Positions 1-12,162 of a stretch of 55,728 nucleotides of DNA are shown here, in pieces; positions within the stretch are counted from its first letter, which is position 1; each line of letters opens with the position of its first letter. Under the pieces are notes generated by a model. The model had not been told where the DNA came from and did no database searches. It saw nothing but the letters and a program-made list of their open reading frames with translations. The DNA lies in the NCBI RefSeq assembly GCF_000313135.1, contig NW_004457632.1, forward strand, positions 23,258 to 78,985. Reading direction: 5' to 3'. Made by a program: the position numbers and the translations under genes. The stretch is from Acanthamoeba castellanii str. Neff. Its lineage: Eukaryota > Discosea > Longamoebia > Acanthamoebidae.

Positions 1-3000
1 TTCAGCCGAGCACAGGGAGGAGCTGGCGCTTCGTGGCGGGTTGGCGCTTCTGTACCTCGCGGTGCAACGAACTTCCGCCAATCGGGACGTGATCGAGCAT
101 GCAGCGCGCTGTATCGCAAACGTTGCCGTGAACGGTTCGTTGGCACTCAATTGTTGGAAGCAAGCTTGTTCTAAACCAGGTGAATCGTGCCCTGTACAGA
201 AAATCTGTCGGAGGCCATCATGTCGGAGGGCGGACTGGAGATCTTGGACATGGCCAGAGGCCTGGGGCCTGCGTCGCCCCAGCTGTGCCGCGCGATTGCC
301 AATCTGGCGAAGAGCGGTACGCCCACCACGACCGGGCCGTGTGTGTCATGTGTAGTGTGTCGTGTCGTGTCGTGTGTGGTGCTGATACATGTGGTGCAGA
401 GCTGTGCAAAGATCGGCTCGTGTCTCTGGGTTGGCTGCGGCAAATACGTAACTGGTTGATGTCACCGGACCCGAACATGCAAATCACCGGCCTGGCTGCC
501 CTCGCCAACTTGGCCTCACCCGGTTCGTTCCCCTCTCGCCAGCCACACGGCCCGCGAACAATGTTGGCTCACCATTGCTCGGTTGGGTCTCGCGCCACCA
601 TTAGCCATGAACGGTTTGGACTTTGTGAACGAAATCGCCGCCCAGGTTGGGCTTGAGCCGCTCAAGCGCCTGATCGACGAATTCCCAAAGCACGGGTACG
701 CACAATCTGGAAATACCTAAACGGGCGCCAGTGCCTGGAGTTGCCGAATTAACGCAGGCGTTCTGCACTTTCCCAGCCCACGACCAGCCAGCGCCAAGCA
801 ATGGATGCTGTCCGAGATGCTGCTGCGCGCAGTGGCCAACATCGTCGTTCACGGTGCGCACGTGATGCTTTCCTAGCCATGATCTTCTTGCAGTTCGCTG
901 TGTGCTGACGACCGACGATCGTAATCCAGATCGCTTCGCAGAAGAGCTCAGCAAAGCCGTGGCCGAACGCGGTGTTCTCGCGCTGCTCTCACAGCGACCG
1001 ATCCCGCCCTACTCCGAGCTCGCGATCAAGGTACACTCGGAGCCCTGTTGCCCATTCTGGGACCACCGTGGCACCGATGGCGGCCACTACGAGGCCCTGG
1101 GACTAACCACTGGTCTTCAGGCCGCACGCGAGGCGGCTCGCGCGTTGGCAAACATGGCAGCCCACGAGCACCTCGCACCGACTGTGCTCGCGCTCCACCG
1201 GTCAGAGCTGATCGAATTGGCGCAACTCGAGGACCTGGTGGTGCGAGAGCAGACCGCCCGAGCACTGGCCAACCTGGCATCCTACCGTACGCCAGCCACC
1301 ATCATCGTCGGCGCTTTGTGCTGCGTTCCGCCCAAGCTTGCCTTGATGGATGGACCGTCTGACCGTGGCCACGCACACGCGCGTTTTATTATGGTCAGGT
1401 CCCGAGGGCTTGCAGGAGGACATCCGCATCGAAGCGATCCTGAACTCGTGGCTCCAATCGCCCGAGTCCACAATCAAGTACGTGTCCCACCAGCATGATG
1501 GTGTTGGTGGTGTGTCGCCATTCACGCGAATCTCACCTAGTGACGAACTGGTGTGCCCAGATCGAACGCCGTCCGCGCACTGGCGTCGATCACCTTTGCC
1601 AGTACGCGAAGCCAGCCTACCATGCCCTTACACACAGGAGTGCTAACACCACTCCATGCCCTACCTTGTAGCGCTGTCGGGCGCAAAGTACGGGGAGGGA
1701 GTGCACCTGCTGTACCCGGGCCTCGACGCGCTCACCGATCCAGAGAAGGCCAAAGAATTCAGCCGCGACCACCAGTACGACATCGTCTTCCTCCACGGCG
1801 GTACCTCGACCCTCGCTTCGCTTTTCGTTTTCGTTTTCGTTTCGTTTCGGTTTTTGTTCAGCTTTTGTTCTTCGCTCTTTCGCTGTACGACGATACTGAC
1901 AAGCGCCGTCGCCTTTTGGTCTAGTGACGGGCCACCCGTTCACGACATGGGCCTCGGGCAATGGTATTGAGGACGACGAGGCCGAGGGCTTCGAATGCTG
2001 GCCACGCGAATGGCTTCCCGAGGACCTTCCCCAGTGCGTAACCGCTCTCGCATCTTGTGTGCGGTCTTGACAAGTTGCTAAAATTCTGTTTGCCAACGCA
2101 CGCACGCACACGCACCACTGCACACGCACACGCACGCACGACGCAGCAGTGGCCGAATAATCTCGGTGGCCTTCGATCTCTACCTGAGCGGCTGGTTCGG
2201 CGAAGGCGAGCCCGCATCGCACTACGCCGTCAAGATCCTCCGTTCGCTCAAGATGGCCGCCGTGGGCTCCAAACCGGTGAGCGCTTGATCCCCACCTCGT
2301 CCCTCGGTGAATGGCCGCTGGCTCACGCGCAAACCATTCCCAAGGTGGTGTTCGTGGTACACAGCTTCGGCGGGCTGATCGTCAAAGAAATACTACGACT
2401 CGCCGAGCAGGACCCCAAGGCCCGGCGGCTGTTACAGAATACCGTGGGCGTCGGTACGACCGCCAACCCCTGCACTTCTTTCTTCGTCCTTGATCGTTCG
2501 TCTTCGTTCTTGCCTTCATCTTCGTTTTCGTTGTTTGTAGTGTTTTATTCCACGCCGCATTCGGGGGTCGAGCACGTGGCGTGGTCGTTCCCGCATCTGC
2601 ACCACCTCCTCTTCCGGGCCAACCCGGCGCTCGACGACCTGCACGACGGATCGGAACAGCTGCTCGAGCTCAACCGCCATTTCGCCACGGCCGGCTCGCA
2701 CATCTCCACCCTCTCCTTCGGCGAGGAGGCCACCTGCTTCGGGACGCGCTTCAATTGTTACCAGGTAACCACACCGCACACACACGGCACACACGACACA
2801 CGCAATTGACATGTGGTGATGCGCAGGTGGTGGATGACGACTCGGCCAACCCGCACCTGTCGCTGTGGCGAAGGAAGTTCGACACCCGGGGCGAGAAGCC
2901 CAACCGCGAGCTGGCCGAAGAGGTCAGGGAGGAGGGCCAGGAGCCACTGCGCTCGGCCGAAGAGATCGAGCGCGTCTTTGCCCCCGACGCCGAGTGTGGA

Positions 3001-3267
3001 GTCCGCGACGAATTCTTCAAGACCGAGGCCGACCACCTTCAGGTACCCACCGCACAACGCACACGCATCATCGCACAAACGCAACAACAATCTTTGCCTG
3101 ATTGCGACACGCAGGTGTGTAAGCCCAAGTCAAAGGAGGACCCACGGTACCGGCTCACGCTGGCGTTCATTCGGTACGCGCTACGCTGTCGCCGTCCGGC
3201 GTACCCGCCGATGTGGGCGTACTCGCCTTTCGACGCCGACGCCGACGACCCGGGCGACAGCGGCTAG
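1..3267 (+). CDS. ARM-repeat / alpha-beta hydrolase protein, SERAC1-like (5' partial)
   Basis: The 5' end lies outside the window and the stop is TAG at 3265-3267. The first 1.6 kb encodes helical ARM-like repeats split over several short exons (motifs such as AIANLAKS, LAALANLA, ARALANMA, ARALANLA). A hydrolase domain follows: DIVFLHG near 1790, the nucleophile elbow VVHSFGGL near 2355, then VVFYSTPHSGVEHV near 2540. The acidic segment VVDDDSANPHL (about 2827) and DHLQ/VCKPKSKEDPRY (about 3030-3150) supply the expected late Asp and His region. Two late introns are clear, about 2765-2826 and 3042-3114. SERAC1-family proteins are serine hydrolases linked to phospholipid remodelling at mitochondria-ER contacts. 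The family call rests on these motifs; the substrate is unknown. Early exon borders are approximate. Confidence 0.75.
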
Positions 3268-3361
3268 TACTTTATCTAAAATGGTATTAAAAATTATTTC
3301 ATAATTGTTTTTATTTATGTTTTTAATATCTCATTTTCGCTTGTCCAAAAATCTCGCAACG

Positions 3362-6300
3362 ATGAGGCCGGCGCCACGACCTTCCGCAGAGCCTGGGGTG
3401 GCGGGTCTCCCCGATTTGACGGACGATGATGAAGATGAGGACGAGGAGTACGACGAGGAGGAAGACGAAGAAGAAGAGGAAGAGGAGGGAGGGCACTACA
3501 AATACAAAAATCAGAGTTACGAGAATGGCACGCGAGACAAAAGCAACTACGTCGCCCTCTTGGGTCCGCAGGTACTTTACCTCAAATGACTGCAGTTGTT
3601 CGTGGCATTTTTATTACCTTGAAATCATGGTTTTAATCAATTTTGTACCAATTTAGCAAAAAATATATAATATAAATAATAAAAGCGTTCGTGCTCACGA
3701 ATTCCGTTCTGGCAGCTTGCAAGGGTGAGCTTCAGCATGACAAGCGAAGATTTCAGTACGCGCCACCCCCGTCATCATTTTTCATTTTTATTTTATCTTT
3801 TGGCGCCTGCTGACACGTGCACTTTCCTCGTCTATGCGCCGCTGCAGCTCAAGGCTGGTACCACAAGAACGGTACCGCTGTCCTCTCTTGTCTTCTGCAT
3901 GCCCTCCCTCCTTCTGGACCGGCATCAATCTCACACTTGAACGCAACCGCACGGCTGTGACACTAAAGCCACGCGCGACGATGCCATGTCGCTGCTCAAG
4001 GGCAAGCCGGTCGGCACGTTCCTCATCCGGCCGAGGTGCGGCTTGCGCTTCGAATGATCATTCGACTTCTCTCTATCGGGTCCACACTCACCTTTTCTTT
4101 TCTTCCCCGGCACTTGTATGACCCGTTGCTCGTCTCCAGCTCACATCGAGGTAAGGCTGAGGCACGCACACGCACACGCACACGCACACGCACACGCACA
4201 CGCACACGCACGGCCTAACACCCGTGGCTGGTCACAGGGTGCTACGCGATGACGTTCGTCGCGGAGAAGGGCCTGGTCAAGCACAACCTCATCTACGGAC
4301 TCTTCCCCGGCTACTCGCTCACCGAGAAGCCGGCCTCCGACAAGGACAAGTTTTGGAACCTCACCTCCCTCATCCGCAACTGCGACTTTCTTCGGGTGCG
4401 CTTTGCTTTCTTTCTTCATTTGCTCGTGTTCTGTTCCTGATGACCATGTCTCCACACACGCACACGCACACACACGCACACTCACGCACACGCACACGCC
4501 GCCGCGCCACACACACACACACACACTGCACGTGACCGTACACAGTACCCATTGTCCAAGGAGCAGCCTCGGGCGCAGACGAGGCAGGGTCTCACGAAGA
4601 ACACGACCAAGTCGAGTATCGAGGTCGTGGCGCGGGTGGTCGAGCTGTTGGAGCAGAACATGACCTCCCTGACCACCCTCAGCTGGTGTCTCTCCGTCAC
4701 CCAGTGCTCCTCGCTCAACACGGCCTGGGACATCTCGCGCGGGGTACACGACACGACACTCACACACACTCTCTCTCTCTCTCTTCTTCGCCCACCTATA
4801 GTAGTGTCCTGACGCACGCGTGTGCGGTTGTCGTGTGTGTTGTGCTGTGCTGTGTTCTGTGCAGAACAATCAGTTGGGCGGGATGATGGGGATGGACCTG
4901 TACGCAGCGGCGGCCGCGCCCTTCATGAACGATTTTCGGCTGCCAACCGTGGCCGGCGAACATTCGGGCAATGGCACCGGTGGCGGCGGTACGGAGAAGC
5001 GCACCTTCGTGCGCTACTGCGGCAAGGAGTACGTCGCCCCCGAACTGCTCCCGCTGCAGGACAACGCAGCCAAGGTGCGCACCCACTCGCCCGTGATCAC
5101 TAATCAGACCAATCCAAACCTACGTAGCTGACTGGTGATTGGTCGATCGATTGATCAAATGTATCGAAAAGGTGATCCTGGAGGCGCTGGCCTACAACGA
5201 GACGCTCGTGAGCCTATCGGTGCTGGGCGAGGAGGGCTCCTTCATGAACCTCAACTTCTCGCCCAATTTCACCGACAAGGAAGCCGGCTGGCTTGCCGAC
5301 GCTCTACGGTACTTAGTTGTGTGCGCGTGTGCGTGTGCGCGTGCGTGTGCGTGTGCGGTTATTGGCTCATCAGCGTTTCACAGGGTCAACGAGAGCCTCA
5401 CGAACGTGGACTTGAGCGTGAATAGCATCACAGACGCGGGCGCCATCGCCCTCGCCAAGGCGTTGTCGACCTCCAATCGATCCGTTCGGCTCCTCGACCT
5501 CTCGCACAACTTCATCGGCAAGGAGGGTACACGCTCTCCCCCCCCACGGACCCACTCACACCCCTGTTCGCCGCTGACCCTTCTTTCTTTCTTTCTTTGT
5601 CTTCTTACTTTTCCCTCCAAGGATTGGTTGCGCTCGCGGGCGTGTTGAAGGTCAACCGGCGCATGCAGGACCTGCGGATCGGCAACCAATACCAGTGCGT
5701 CCTTCTCAATTAGCTTATGTCGTGTCGTATGTGCGATGTGGCGTGTCGTGCTGGTCGGCGTCATCACCAACCGATGATGATCGACCGCGTTCACAGGTGG
5801 AACGGCGCGCTGCACACGGTGGTGTTGCGTACCGACCCGTTCGAGCGGGCCGTGTCGCGCATGATCGAGAACGCGCTCGAGCGGAAGCGCGAACTCCTGG
5901 AGAACGCCGGGACCTACTTCCACGGCTTCGTCACCCTCGCCCAGGCCCGCGCTCTGCTGCGCGGCGAACGCGAGGGCAGCTTCCTGTTCCACCTCAACGA
6001 AAACCTGCCCAACTGCCTCATCGTCTCCTTCGTCGTCATGACGTCATCATCCACGTCATCACCACCTTCATCAACCTCGTCTTCTTCATCACCATCATCG
6101 TCGTCTTCTTCATCATCACCCGCCGTGCGCCACCGGGCGCTGTACAAGACAGACGTGGGGTACAGCTTCGACCGCGGCCACCAGCGGACGGTGCTGCCGC
6201 TGCTGGACTACTGCGCGTGGAAGATCTCGGGCAACGCGGAGCTGCGCCGGCGGTTCAAGCGCCATCCGATGGCGCAGCAGGTCGACATCAAGGAGAAGCT

Positions 6301-6505
6301 CAAGAGCATGCGCAACCTCTTCCCGCTGTGGAAGATCTCGGGCAACGTGCAGGGCGCTGGCCTGTCCTCTTCCGCCGACAGCGTCATCGCGCAGAGCACC
6401 ACCATTACCACCACCACGGGAGCGGTGTACCCCACCATGCCCTACGTTGTACAGAAGAACCGGCAGTGGCTGGTGCACCCCGTCCTCACTAAACACGCGC
6501 CATGA
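3362..6505 (+). CDS. SH2-LRR-SH2 adaptor protein
   Basis: The ATG at 3362 opens a very acidic N-terminus (Asp/Glu run about 3420-3490). A first SH2 domain begins with GWYHKN (about 3850) and continues with GTFLIRP (about 4010), the FLVR-type phosphotyrosine strand, then YAMTFVAEKGLVKHN. A middle region has ribonuclease-inhibitor-like leucine repeats (ESLTNVDLSVNSITDAGA, VRLLDLSHNFIGKEG, about 5390-5520). A second SH2-like domain has YFHGFVTLAQARALL (about 5920), GSFLFHLNEN (about 5975) and, after a Ser-rich insert, ALYKTDVGYSF. Its FLVR arginine is replaced by His. There is no kinase domain, so an adaptor role in tyrosine-phosphate signalling is likely. A similar LRR plus SH2 combination is known in Dictyostelium (LrrB). 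Introns are rich in CA repeats. Stop TGA 6503-6505. Confidence 0.75.
4163..4212. repeat. (CACACG)n microsatellite in an SH2-LRR gene intron
   Basis: About eight uninterrupted copies of a CA/CG hexamer lie just downstream of a GTAAGG donor in the first SH2 coding region. It belongs to the CA/CG microsatellite class that fills many introns here. Confidence 0.9.
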
Positions 6506-6698
6506 ACGCGCATGTTCTTGTCATTCTATGTATTTTCTCTTTCTTTTCTCCTGCTTGGGCTTGAATTTCTTTTTGAGAAGTGGCGCATAAATGCGGCAAA
6601 AATCACTGACTTTTCCTCTTCGAGTTTTGCCGATTGGTCGCTGAAGCAAAGCAAACGCTGGCAAACACATCCCAACATTACACACGACAGAAGACAAG

Positions 6699-9600
6699 AT
6701 GCAGCGAGCTTGCCGCTTGTCGTTCCGCACCCATGGAGGCCTCCCGCACAGCACCCACATCCTGCCCTCTACACATTCCGCTAGCGGCCGCCTGTGCCAG
6801 CGACACCTCCACCCATCGCCCAAGGTGAGCACTCCGCCCCCCCCCCGTTAAGGTTCATTCAGGCTTGGGCAAGTAGAGCTGATGCGTGGGGTGGTGGTTG
6901 AGAGCAGGCGTTGGCCGAGGTGAAGTCGATGAAGGTGCTGTGGGGCTCGCAGACCGGCACGGCCACGGGCTTCGCCGACGACCTGGCCCGCGAGCTGTCC
7001 GCGCAGGGCATCACCGCCACCTCGATGGACCTCCGCAAGTACAACTCGGTACGTACCTCCTGCACTCAACATCGCGTGGCAAGCGTCAAGCGCACGACAC
7101 ACACTCACACTTCCCACACCACACACAACACACAGAAAAAACTGGCGACGGAGAAGGAGCCGCTCGCGTTGGTGCTGGCGTGCTACGGGCAGGGCGAGCC
7201 CACCGACAACGCCAAGCAGTTCTACGACTTTGTCATGGCCAAGGAGCGCAAGCAGGGCAGCCTCAAGGACGTCCGCTACACCGTACGATCTCTTCTCTCT
7301 TTGTGTGGCGGCTGGGAGCGCATGTCTTGACGTGGTCGTGTGGTGTGCCGTGTGCCGTGTGCCGTGTCGTCGCTAACAATCGTTCGTCGATGCGTGCCAG
7401 GTCTTCGGGCTGGGCCAGAGCAAGGCCTACCCGGCGTGCTACCAGGCCGTAGGGCGGAGCGTGGACAAGCGCCTGGAGGAGTTGGGCGCCCAGCGCATCT
7501 TCGCCCGGGGTGAAGGCGACGACAGCGACGAGTGAGTCAACTAAACAATTCAACGCAACGCAACGCCACACAACCGCGTGATATGAAGGTGATGACTAAC
7601 GTGAGTGGCGGGCGGGTTGCAGTGTTGAGGCGGACTTCACGGCCTGGAAGGACAAGCTGCTGCAGTCTCTCACGGGAGCCGGTGGCGACGGGGAATCCGC
7701 CGACGCCGCCAACACAACGGCCGCCGCAGCTCCGGCCGCAGCTGCGCCTGCCGCGCAACCGCCCAAGGCCGAGCCCGAGAAGCCCTCGGTGCAAATCCGA
7801 GTGCTGGACAGATCCGCAGCGCCCGCATCGACCTACCAGAGGTACTCGAACTCAACCACTTTGGGGCCGCTGGAGTGTCGGCATGATGGTGGAAAGCTGA
7901 CTGGCTGCGGGGCTGGTCAGCAGGAATCCGGCGGAGCCGATCTCGATCGTGAACCCGGTGGAGGCCCGGGTTGTGGAGAACGAGGAGCTCCAGAGCGCCG
8001 CCTCCGACCGCTCCACCAGACACCTCGAGATCGAACTGTCCAACACCGGCATCACGTACGCCCATCCCCCTCCACCTGAGCGTGGGTCCATGTCATCGAT
8101 TCGGCTGACGCGCAGCCAATGGAAACAACGCCAGCTACCAGACTGGAGACTACTTGGGCGTGTTCCCGGTGAACGACGAGCAAATGGTCAACGACCTGCT
8201 CCAGTCCCTCAACATCGACCCCGACCAGGTGATCGCCCTCAAAAGCGCCGCTGATGGTACGTTTGTGTCGTATGTGTGGCCTACCCTGAAACACGGAATT
8301 GAAACCACGCCGCAGGCGCCGGCGAGTTCTCCACGCCGCGGACCATCAAGCAGCACTTCCTCGAGAACGTGGACCTGACCGGCAGGCCCCGCAAGTCTCT
8401 GTTCGCTCGGCTGTCGGCGTTTGCGGGGGACGAGGCCACGCGAGCCCGGCTGTCGAGCGACGACTACGCCGAATTCTGCGTCCGCGAGAAGCGCGGCCTG
8501 TACCACATCCTCAAGGACAACCCCTCGCTCCGGCTCGGCCTCGATTCGCTCCTTAGCCTGGCGCCCCCTCTTCTGCCCCGATACTACTCCATCGCCTCTT
8601 CCCCCAAGGTTAGCAACACGACGACAGCCACCGCACACACCGCACACACCGCACACAAGGCGAAAGGTTTGACGTTGTGTTGTTGGCCACCACCACAGTT
8701 CAAGGAGGGTCGGATGCAGTTGACTGTGGCCCTGGCCAAGACCAAGGCCGAGTCGGGCGCGGACCACTACGGCGTGTGCAGCCGATACATCTGCGCCCTG
8801 AAGCCCGGCCAGACCGCCCGGCTCTTTGTCAAGACCTCCCTCTTCCGCCTGCCCAAGTCGCCCGGTACGCGCATTCTCATCATAGTAGCGCTGCGTGCGT
8901 GCGTGCCCTATTTCGCATTTTTCCCGCTGACGTCGGCGCCGTCCGCTTGCAGAGGTGCCCATCATCATGGTCGCGGCCGGCTGCGGCATCGCCCCGTTCC
9001 ACGGCTTCATGCAGGAGCGAAAGTTGCAGTGCGACCAAGGTACCATTCACGTGAAACCATACACATTCCTCACATTCACCTATTTGCACGTTGATCATTC
9101 CTCACATTCACCACCACCACAGCCTCTCTGCCCTACGAGAAGTCCAAGAACGTGCTCTACTTTGGGGTCTACAGCAAGGTGCGCTGCCTTCTGGGCTGAT
9201 GAAGAGATAAGGAATGATGATGATCCTCATTCTCTCATCGACCACTGCATTCCTTCTGCGCGCTTAGAGCAAGGACTTCCTGTACGAGTCCGAGTTGACG
9301 GGCTACGAGCGGGACGGCCTGCTCAAGCTGCGCATGGCGTTCTCGGAGGACCACGCCCCCAACCAGCCGCCCACTTTCGCGCAGCACCGCATGATGGAGG
9401 ACATGCCCATGCTGTGGCAGCTCATCGAGAAGGAGCAGGCCAACACCTACGTCTGCGGGTACTGCCCCTTGGTTTGCGTTCTTTGCGCGATAACGCAATG
9501 TTCATGACAAACGACACGACACACACGACACACGACACACGACGACACATAATGTGATCAGGCACACGCTGCTGTTTGATGGCGTGAAGGAGGCGCTCCA

Positions 9601-9700
9601 GCGTACCATGACCGAAGTCGGCCGCGTTCCGGCCAACGAGGCCAATGACCGAATCGCCCAGCTCCAAAACAGCGGACGTCTGCAAGTCGACGTCTACTGA
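6699..9700 (+). CDS. NADPH-dependent diflavin reductase (CPR/CysJ/MTRR family) with presequence
   Basis: Exon 1 (ATG 6699) encodes about 43 residues rich in Arg, His and Ser without acidic residues, resembling a mitochondrial presequence rather than the membrane anchor of microsomal P450 reductase. It is spliced at about 6829-6907 to the flavodoxin domain: VLWGSQTGTATGFADDLA, ACYGQGEPTDNAKQF, FGLGQSKAYPACY. An Ala/Pro linker (about 7680-7800) leads to the FAD domain (YLGVFPVND, PRYYSIASSPK) and the NADPH domain (VAAGCGIAPFHGF, TYVCG). The hydride-transfer triad residues are visible: Ser in RYYSIASS, Cys in YVCG and Asp in the C-terminal VDVY. The end is aromatic Tyr, as in CysJ, not Trp. The motif binding the NADP 2'-phosphate reads VYSKSKDFLY instead of CRxSDxDFLY. 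The electron acceptor is unknown; P450s, a sulfite reductase or methionine synthase are options. About nine introns. Confidence 0.85.
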
Positions 9701-9720
9701 TCACGGCCGCCCGGGGTCAC

Positions 9721-9726
9721 AATAAA
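9721..9726 (+). promoter_or_regulatory. AATAAA polyadenylation signal
   Basis: Canonical hexamer 21 bp downstream of the diflavin reductase stop, in an A/T-rich gap of under 100 bp before the next gene. Confidence 0.6.
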
Positions 9727-9788
9727 CATAAAAATAATGCAAAATTTATGGTGTAAATATATTTTTTAAAAAAATTGATCTGAAGAAG

Positions 9789-11625
9789 ATGGATGATGAA
9801 GGTCCGGTGCTTGCACGGGTTCTGGGCACGCGGCGAGGCCGGCGGCTGGCGCTGGCGATCGAGGCCGAGCTGGTAGCGCTTGTGGCCGCGGCAGCTGCAC
9901 CACACGCAGACGACGGGACTGGTCCGGAGGCGGAGAGAAGCCCCGGGGCAAGGTGTGCGTGGTGTTTGCGGGGCTGGGCGGGTACGGCCGCCTGCTGGTG
10001 CACAAGACCGCGGAGCGCTTCGAAGGCCTGGAGTCCTTCTCCATCGGGGGCGCCGACAACCGCCGCACCGTCGTGCTCGCGGCCCACGCGCAGCCCAAAG
10101 ATGCCGCGTACTACTCCCCCCCCCAAACAAACATTCCACGCAACGCACGCGACACCCAACGCGCTCAACTGCTATGCCGTTCGTGTGTCGTGTGTGTCGT
10201 GTGTGTCGTGTCGTGTCGTGTCGTGTCGTGTCGTGCAGTCCCTTTTTGCGCTACGCAGACTTTGTAGCGAAGGCGCCACAACGACCGGCGCCAGCCACCG
10301 AGGCGACCCCCAGCGACACGGCCGCGGTGGTGCCGGTGGGCGACGAGACGCGTGGTGAGCCACCCAGCATGGCCGGCGCCCAGGGTCGGGCGACGACCCG
10401 CCCAGCGCGGGAGCCTCGCGGCGTCTACGTGCCACCGTCCAGGCGAGACCCGGCCACAGCAGCCGGCGGCCGCGGCCGCGGCGGCCTCTACGTGCCGCCC
10501 TCCCGACGGCACCGAGACGAGGCCCAGGAAGCCCACAGGGACCACTCGCCGACGGCGGCCGACAGCGGCCTGGAGGTACTACTCGAGCAGGAGGAGCAGG
10601 AGCACACCACGAAGCGGAGGCGCGAGCGCGGCTTCGGCGAGGAGGATACGACGAACACGGCGATGACGACGACGACGACGCGGCCGGCGACGAAGGTGGA
10701 CGAGGAGCTGGAGGAAGTGCTGGACAGGCACGACGCGGAGCTGAAGGCGCTGGTCGATGAGGCCGCGTTCGCGGAGTGGGCGGCGGCGGCGGCGGCTTCG
10801 GTGGGTGCGACGGCCGTGGGGGAAGGCGGGCGGAGAGGGTCGCCGGGGCGGTCGTCTCCCGATCCCTGGGCGTCGCTCAACCGCGGCCGACGGGATCGAC
10901 GCTCCGAGAGCAGGCGCTCCGCCCACGAGGAGGAGCCAGATCCCGAAGGTATAACGCACACACGACGCACACACGACACGACACACACGACACGACACAC
11001 ACGACACACACGACACGCACACAATGTGATGCTGACGAGAAAAAAACAACAAACGTGTCAGTGGTGGTGAACGACTACCCGGCGCATGTGGTGGAGCTCT
11101 ATGACATGGAGCCATCCATTAGCGACCAGGAGCTCGTGAGCCTCCTCTTTGGTGCGGCCGACACCACCAGCGGCTTCGCGCAGACCGCGGGGCGGCTCAG
11201 GCGGGTCAACCACACCACCGCGCTGGCTGCCTTTGCCTCCCACCTTGAAGGTTTCATTCTCTTCATTCGCCCCCGTGAAGCAACTTTCAGTTGAACTCAC
11301 ACTTGTGAACGTAACAACAGCGCAAGAGGCGATGGTGCGCCACACGACAGCCGCCGGTGGCCAGTTCAAGCTTCGACCACTGGCAGAGGCCAGCTCTGAG
11401 TCCAAAGCCATCCGAGGAGGTGCCTCCTCCCCACATGCACCTTCATCATCTTCTTCTTCTGCGCGATCGTGTGCTCAACTCGTTTGCGTTGCTTGGGGGA
11501 CAGTGGCGCTGGAGGTGGCCAAGAGCGTGGTGCCGCGACCACCCACGGACGCCCGCGTAGCGCGACGCATGCTGGTCCACGCCCTGGGCCTCTCGCCCAA
11601 ACGCCAGAACACCACGGACAACTGA
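9789..11625 (+). CDS. R3H-domain RNA-binding protein (R3HCC1-like)
   Basis: The ATG at 9789 opens a helix (LALAIEAEL). The frame then breaks unless a 65-nt intron at 9873-9937 (GTAGCG...GAGAG) is removed, giving KPRGKVCVVFAGL joined to the R3H core. That core is GYGRLLVHKTAERFEGL, with the R-x3-H signature, then SFSIGGADNRRTVVL. Downstream are two copies of a VYVPPSRR / LYVPPSRR motif (about 10420-10510), a charged coiled-coil-like stretch (EEVLDRHDAELKALV) and a C-terminal RRM-like segment (VVELYDMEPSISDQELVSLL, about 11090). This order matches R3H and coiled-coil proteins of the R3HCC1 type, which bind single-stranded nucleic acid. Introns near 10120-10250 and 10950-11060 are CA/TG microsatellites. 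Stop TGA 11623-11625. Confidence 0.7.
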
Positions 11626-11745
11626 TCCGTACCCCAACGCGTGCGTGTCGTGTTGTGCGACCGAAGGCGCGTGTGTGTTGTATGTGGGGAGATCATTGTT
11701 CAGGGTGGTTGTGGTACAACAGAAAAGGAGAGCAAAGACAGAAAG

Positions 11746-11755
11746 AATAAATAAA
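11746..11755 (+). promoter_or_regulatory. Double AATAAA polyadenylation signal
   Basis: Overlapping AATAAATAAA about 120 bp after the R3H gene stop. Confidence 0.5.
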
Positions 11756-12162
11756 ATTGAAAGAGAGGAAGAAGACGCACACCCGCCACACAAACTCGCC
11801 CGCCACACAATTCACACACAGTCGAGATCGAGGAAGACGACACCAAGAGTGAGAGAGGAGACCAATGCTGGTATGCTCCTCCCTCTCTCTCTCATGTCGG
11901 CCTTACCTCTCTCTCTCTCTTCCGCCTCCTCCTGCTCCTTCCTCGTCCTGTCGCGGTGGTTTTTGTTTCCTCTCCTCTCCTCTGTCTCTCTCGCTTCCGC
12001 GTGGTGGCCACTCTTGGAGGTGTCCACCCACTCGTTCGTCGTTGGTTCGTTTTGATTGATGGTTGGGTTGATGGTTGGTCGCTGTCGGCTTCGTTCGTTG
12101 GGTCGTTCATCTGCCAGGGTCGCAGGTCGTGGTCGTTGTTGTGGTTGTTGGTGGCGATCGGC
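11756..12162. other. Gap between convergent genes
   Basis: About 400 bp between the R3H gene and the G3BP-like gene. It holds GA-rich then CT-rich tracts (CTCTCT runs about 11880-11930), probably the two 3' UTRs. No gene or RNA seen. Confidence 0.5.

Noticed and set aside
4141..4869. A 242-codon minus-strand ORF rich in Cys and Val
   Set aside because: Made by CA/TG microsatellites and the antisense of SH2-LRR exons.
9873..9952. Apparent frameshift near the start of the R3H gene
   Set aside because: A 65-nt GT-AG intron (9873-9937) restores the frame into the R3H domain.
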